Assembly (NCBI GenBank): GCA_947464885.1 | Contig: CANHYZ010000037.1 | Span: 1 to 10,522, forward strand | DNA length: 10,522 nucleotides | Direction: 5' to 3' | DNA from: Flavobacteriales bacterium | GTDB taxonomy: Bacteria; Bacteroidota; Bacteroidia; Flavobacteriales_D; Sanyastnellaceae | Part shown: in pieces, positions 6,552 to 10,522 of the stretch | How positions within the stretch are numbered: position 1 is the first letter of the stretch | Layout: each line of letters starts with the position of its first letter | Made by a program: the position numbers and the translations under genes | Notes under the pieces: model-generated | Database searches by the model: none | What the model saw: the letters and a program-made list of their open reading frames with translations, nothing else | Told to the model about the DNA's origin: nothing

Positions 6552-8941
6552 TTTACAATCAGGCGTGTTGTTTGCGCCGATTCTCCGCTGCGGATTTCTA
6601 CAGTATAAACACCGGCGCTCAATTCAGCATTGAGAGCGATGAGGTTTAATCCACCATTCAAGTTTTCTTGTGAAGTGTAAACCACTTTGCCCGTCATGTC
6701 CATCACAGACAATTGAGCCGTAGTGTAACGTGAAGCGCGTGTCTTCACAATTACACGGTCTTCAGCCGGGTTTGGGAAAACTGAAAGTTCGAATTCGGTT
6801 GCAGTGTTTTCGTCAACGGTTGTGCCAATGACTTCTGCATTCGAAGTGAATGAAGGACATTGGTCGAACTGTTGAATTTCCACACTGTAGTTACCCGGTG
6901 TTGTCCAATCATAGGTGGCTGCAGTAGCACCTGCAATTTCATTACCATCCAAGTACCACTGGTAGCTCAACGCTGGATCGATGCAGGTGAGTGTAGTGTT
7001 GTTGAATGTGAAATCCGGAGTGAATGGCGTTAAATCACCGAATCGAACATAGCATGGGTACGTTACCTGATCGATAAACGCATTACGGTTACGCTGTTCA
7101 TATTGGATATACTCCTGGCGTGTAATCTCCCAGCTATCCGGCAGATCCTGGAAGTGCCACTGCTTGAGCAAGTACTCGTTTTGACCATACTGAATCACCA
7201 GTGAGATCTGTTCAGGCAAGCTGAAGTCATCCGTTGCGGTGTTGTTTTTAACCGCATGATACATGATGGCACGCGCTGCATTTCCCTTGAAGCTATCGCG
7301 CATTTCATATACCGTCTGTCCGATGCTATTGGTGCCCAGCATACAGTCTTGAAACGTGCTTGTCGGATTGGTAACTTCACCGTATGGGTAGTTGCTGCGA
7401 ACGGCATTGACTTCATTCTGAAACACAGGGGTAAGGTTGTGCAAATCGCTTACTTCTTCTGATTGATCGAAGTTTCCATCAAAGTAGGTCGGCATCCAGC
7501 TCTGCGGGTAGTTGTGTTCGCGGCTAAGGCTCGTCCACTGGAAACCGGCTTCGTAGAGATAAGGAACACCGCTGTACTGACATTCGACCATGTTCTGAGT
7601 TGCTCCACTTACAACAGTATCGCGCACATAGAAGTTGTTGATCAACGTGCTGATGTAATTGGTGTAATAAATCTGGAAGTAGTTATCAGGATTCATTAAC
7701 GTGGTGAGATCACTGACCAGCGTTGGCGCATTCACATTAATGCTATTGTACAATGTTCCAAAGTTTGGAGCGGGAGTGTCTACTGTGGATGTGGTAGGAT
7801 TAACGGTGAGGTAATTCTCAAAACCGAGTTGACCGTTGTACGCGAATGCTGCCAGGTGATAAGTGAATCCGGCTTCGATACCACGTGCATCAAATGATGT
7901 AGCATCACCGATATGAACTACCTGAGCGTTGCCAATCCACTGACCGCGCACATAGGTCATTCCGTCCATAGGCATTTCCGTCACAGGTGCACCTTTCTTG
8001 CGCAACACGATATAGCCCTCAGCATCAGCTGATGTGTTTATTGATGTTTGGAAATCCCAAGAGCGAACGTTATCGAATGCAATCGAAGAAGCTTGAGCAG
8101 CTGGTTCTGTAGCAACGCCACCTGAAATTGCATAGAGATTGACGGTATAAATCGGCTCGCTGCTGTCGTTGCTGTTGATGCTGATTGTACAGAAATGTGA
8201 GCCGTTAAACGTTGGTGTAAAATCGACAGTAAGTGAAGCTGAAGATCCTGCGCCAATGGTGCCGGGGTTGGCTGAAATAGAGAACTCCGATGCGTTGGTG
8301 CCGCTAATCGAAATGTCAGCAATAACGAGGTCTTCTGCGGTACCCAAGTTTTGAATCGTGAGTGTTTCACTCGTTGCATCTGCCATGAAAAAGGTGAAAC
8401 CACTAGGGATGTTGTTGGTACCGTCCGTTATGTTGATTTCTTGCGCAGAACCGGCAGAGGGTGCAGCCAGTGAAACTTCATCAAATGCCACATTATGACC
8501 GGAAACTTTTTCTGTGAAAAACCAGCGGATGAAGCGACTTTCGGCAGCGGGTTGATCTGTAAATAAGGTGAACGCCGTAGCAGGAAGTTCACCGTCAACC
8601 AATGAGCGCAACGTTGTGTAACTCACGCCGTCAACACTTTCCTGAATCGTGAATGCACCATCGAAAGTTCCGCCACTGTTCTGCCCTTTCAGGTTGTAAG
8701 TGAGTGTGCCCGGTTCTTCTGCGAACGCGACAACAACGAAATCACCTGTGGCGTCTAAACGACACGCTTGTCCATTTAAGCCGTTAGCGTAGCGTGTGTT
8801 GCTGGCGCCGAGTGACTCCGACCAACCGGCAGGAGCATTCACGTCGAAGTTCCATGAGGTAGGTAGTACTGCCTGAGATGCTACTGTTTGTGCAACAGCC
8901 AACATCACGAGCATCATCAGTGTTTGAATTGTTGTTCTCAT
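6548..8941 (-). CDS. Secreted multidomain endonuclease I with T9SS sorting domain
   Basis: This 797-residue protein is predicted to degrade DNA (possibly RNA) outside the cell. Residues 1-22 are a signal peptide. Residues about 25-160 resemble a beta-sandwich, lectin- or discoidin-like module. Residues about 168-275 look like a choice-of-anchor-D/ASPM-SPD2-Hydin type Ig fold, and 276-392 another beta-rich Ig or FnIII-like region. The endonuclease I domain (about 393-635) has SREHNYPQSW with E475 and H476 (the Glu-His pair of the Vvn/EndA beta-beta-alpha-metal site). It continues with SDLHNLTP (498-505), EVNAVRSNYPYG (N512 is the likely metal ligand), FKGNAARAIMY and a late QRNRNAFID. A PKD/Ig-like module (636-706) precedes the C-terminal 80 residues (718-797), a type A T9SS sorting domain beginning ELSVFPNPAEDRV and ending TTRLIVK. 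It lies 34 bases after the TonB receptor gene, likely in one operon. The stop codon lies in the palindrome. Nuclease and sorting calls are firm; the accessory-domain names are tentative. Confidence 0.92.
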   Translation of the reverse strand: MRTTIQTLMMLVMLAVAQTVASQAVLPTSWNFDVNAPAGWSESLGASNTRYANGLNGQACRLDATGDFVVVAFAEEPGTLTYNLKGQNSGGTFDGAFTIQESVDGVSYTTLRSLVDGELPATAFTLFTDQPAAESRFIRWFFTEKVSGHNVAFDEVSLAAPSAGSAQEINITDGTNNIPSGFTFFMADATSETLTIQNLGTAEDLVIADISISGTNASEFSISANPGTIGAGSSASLTVDFTPTFNGSHFCTISINSNDSSEPIYTVNLYAISGGVATEPAAQASSIAFDNVRSWDFQTSINTSADAEGYIVLRKKGAPVTEMPMDGMTYVRGQWIGNAQVVHIGDATSFDARGIEAGFTYHLAAFAYNGQLGFENYLTVNPTTSTVDTPAPNFGTLYNSINVNAPTLVSDLTTLMNPDNYFQIYYTNYISTLINNFYVRDTVVSGATQNMVECQYSGVPYLYEAGFQWTSLSREHNYPQSWMPTYFDGNFDQSEEVSDLHNLTPVFQNEVNAVRSNYPYGEVTNPTSTFQDCMLGTNSIGQTVYEMRDSFKGNAARAIMYHAVKNNTATDDFSLPEQISLVIQYGQNEYLLKQWHFQDLPDSWEITRQEYIQYEQRNRNAFIDQVTYPCYVRFGDLTPFTPDFTFNNTTLTCIDPALSYQWYLDGNEIAGATAATYDWTTPGNYSVEIQQFDQCPSFTSNAEVIGTTVDENTATEFELSVFPNPAEDRVIVKTRASRYTTAQLSVMDMTGKVVYTSQENLNGGLNLIALNAELSAGVYTVEIRSGESAQTTRLIVK

Positions 8942-8975
8942 TGAAATGATAGATTGATTATGGTTCTAAAAGTGT

Positions 8976-10522
8976 TTAATGAATCGTGAGGGTGAGACCG
9001 GCGGTCCAACGGAAGCCCATGCCGAAGTATACGCCGGCTGAAGAAGCATCGAAGGTTGGACCAAATTCGTTGTTTAGTGCGTCGGTTACAAATACCGCAT
9101 CGGTGAGGTTCATGAGGTTGACACGCGCAGCTAAATTGTATTTCTCGCCGAGGTCGCGTGAGTATCCCATGCCGAGATCAATCATGTAGTACGCGGGCAT
9201 CTTCCAGGATTGTTTACCGCCGTTTTCCCCGGTGAGTGCGTCAGGATTGAATTCTGCAAAGTTGTTGTCGAAGTAAGTGATGCGCGGCTTGAAGTAAAAC
9301 CCTTTTACCGGTGCAATACGCGTAGCAAAGCTTGTTTGGAATTGCGCCGCGTCTCCTACACGCACATCGCGTGCATCAAAGGTGATGGGGTCACCAACCG
9401 TATTTCCGTTTTCATCGGTCACGTATGCCGTTGCCTCGGATTTCCAGCGCCAGTCGCCTACAGACAATACACCTTCAACGCTAACGAATTTGCTGATGTT
9501 CCATTCGGCATCGAGCTCTACCCCTTGGTGTAGTGCACGCATACCGGGAACGTTGTAATAGAAGTTTTCTGTGCCGTTGGAACGCGTACCGGTAACAGGA
9601 CGGTTGTTCCAAACGGTGTAATAAGCATTCAATGTCGCTTTGAACACCTTGGTGTTGTAGTTAGCACCGACTTCGGCAGAAGAAATTTCTTCGTTGCGCA
9701 GGTTGTCGAAGGTGCTTAGGCTTGTGCTGAAGTAGGTGTTAGCCAGCATAGGAGCGCGCGAGAGGAATCCGGTGTTGAAGAAGACCGACATACGTTTGTT
9801 GAATCGGTAGTTAAATCCGGCTTTCACCGTTCCACCCATGAAGCTCTTCCAACCGCTTTCGATTTCATCACCTAGCGAATCGCGCAAAGCAAAATGATCG
9901 ATGCGATTGTAGCGACTGTTCGAAGCAGTAGCATTGATAAACGCGGTATAGCTGTCACCTGAATATTCGGCCAGCAAGAACAATCCCGATTGCAATACGT
10001 TGCTGGTGATGTTGTAGTTGATGCGATCGCCTTCGTAGCGAACCACTTTGCCTTGGGCTGTGTTGTAGTATTCCGTAAGAATGTTTTGATTCTGGATGTA
10101 GCGGTTTTCGGATGAAGCCTTTTTATCAATGAGTGCAAAGTCAGCCCCTAACAAATCATAAATAATTTGGTAGCGGTCTACCGTATAGTAGCGAGCATCG
10201 ATACCTCCTGAAATCTCAAGCTGGCTATTAACTTCAGACTTGAAAGTCGATAACAATCCATACCATTTATGGTTATTTACGCTAGACTGCATGAAGTAAT
10301 CAGCGTTGTAAGCATTGGGGTTGTTTACATATGATAATTCTGCAGGTGTTAATTCAACACCTAAATCCGTAACAAACGTCTTCGTGTTCTTGTCATACAT
10401 GTACTGAAAATCGATCTGACCTGTAGAGTCTTGCAACGATGTATTCGGACGCATGCCGCCACCACTCCCAAAGGACGCATACAACACATTGGAGAGTGCG
10501 AACTTTTCGCTCGGTGTCCAGA
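8976..10522 (-). CDS. TonB-dependent receptor, C-terminal part (5' end outside window)
   Basis: This is the outer-membrane barrel region of a TonB-dependent transporter, which imports a substrate using ExbBD-TonB energy. The frame is open through the right edge (first full codon at 10518-10520, Trp), so the visible 514 residues lack the signal peptide, carboxypeptidase-regulatory-like domain and plug. A GTG at 10487 is an internal codon, not a start. The sequence shows repeated amphipathic strands with Tyr/Phe and Asn/Gly turns. Typical late-barrel motifs include VKAGFNYRFNKRMSVFFNTGFLSRAP, AEVGANYNTKVFKATLNAYYT, GVELDAEWNISKFVSVEG and LAARVNLMNLTDAVFVTDA. The end, YFGMGFRWTAGLTLTIH, is a final strand, although it closes on His rather than an aromatic. 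No SusD-like lipoprotein follows; the next gene is a secreted nuclease. The substrate cannot be read from the sequence; the neighbour suggests nucleic-acid breakdown products, phosphate or a metal, as inference only. Confidence 0.92.
   Translation of the reverse strand, partial: WTPSEKFALSNVLYASFGSGGGMRPNTSLQDSTGQIDFQYMYDKNTKTFVTDLGVELTPAELSYVNNPNAYNADYFMQSSVNNHKWYGLLSTFKSEVNSQLEISGGIDARYYTVDRYQIIYDLLGADFALIDKKASSENRYIQNQNILTEYYNTAQGKVVRYEGDRINYNITSNVLQSGLFLLAEYSGDSYTAFINATASNSRYNRIDHFALRDSLGDEIESGWKSFMGGTVKAGFNYRFNKRMSVFFNTGFLSRAPMLANTYFSTSLSTFDNLRNEEISSAEVGANYNTKVFKATLNAYYTVWNNRPVTGTRSNGTENFYYNVPGMRALHQGVELDAEWNISKFVSVEGVLSVGDWRWKSEATAYVTDENGNTVGDPITFDARDVRVGDAAQFQTSFATRIAPVKGFYFKPRITYFDNNFAEFNPDALTGENGGKQSWKMPAYYMIDLGMGYSRDLGEKYNLAARVNLMNLTDAVFVTDALNNEFGPTFDASSAGVYFGMGFRWTAGLTLTIH

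Noticed and set aside
10485..10487. GTG codon as start of the TonB-dependent receptor
   Set aside because: The same frame continues without a stop to the window edge, and the residues after it are mid-barrel sequence, so the gene is simply cut by the window.

Overview
The window looks like chromosomal DNA from a member of the Bacteroidota, of moderate GC content by eye. Three things point there. The secreted protein encoded at 6548-8941 ends in a type IX secretion (T9SS) sorting domain, a system confined to this phylum. Two Bacteroidota-style sigma -7 elements (TAnnTTTG type) sit just ahead of gene starts. Most genes lack a clear Shine-Dalgarno sequence. Flavobacteriales is my best guess, but I cannot verify the order. 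The replicon looks like core chromosome; I see no phage, integrase, IS, CRISPR, tRNA or rRNA.

Left to right on the + strand: the end of an aa3-type cytochrome c oxidase subunit I gene (1-667) closes a respiratory operon at a strong intrinsic terminator (691-715). A compact promoter follows at once and drives a small predicted outer-membrane barrel protein (734-1399), which is nearly fused to ruvB (1403-2425). queG follows with a one-base overlap (2425-3387). Then comes an M17 leucyl aminopeptidase, whose likely start is 3456 just after an internal -7 element, then pdxA (4921-5994) and rlmH (6013-6483, TTG start). This is a housekeeping run: DNA recombination (RuvB), tRNA modification (QueG), peptide turnover (aminopeptidase), vitamin B6 synthesis (PdxA) and ribosome maturation (RlmH).

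rlmH converges with a - strand operon. The junction is filled flush by a 27-bp-arm palindrome built from 7-bp repeats (6485-6551). It carries TGA stops in all three frames on both strands and supplies the stop codon of the - strand gene.

The - strand operon reads leftward from beyond the right edge. It holds a TonB-dependent receptor (C-terminal 514 residues visible) and, 34 bp downstream, a 797-residue multidomain secreted endonuclease I with a T9SS sorting domain. Together they suggest extracellular or surface DNA degradation coupled to uptake of a product across the outer membrane. That link is inference from gene order.

Most of the window is ordinary core genome. The points most worth a second look are the heptad palindrome at 6485-6551, the receptor-nuclease pair, and the corrected starts at 3456, 4921 and 6013.
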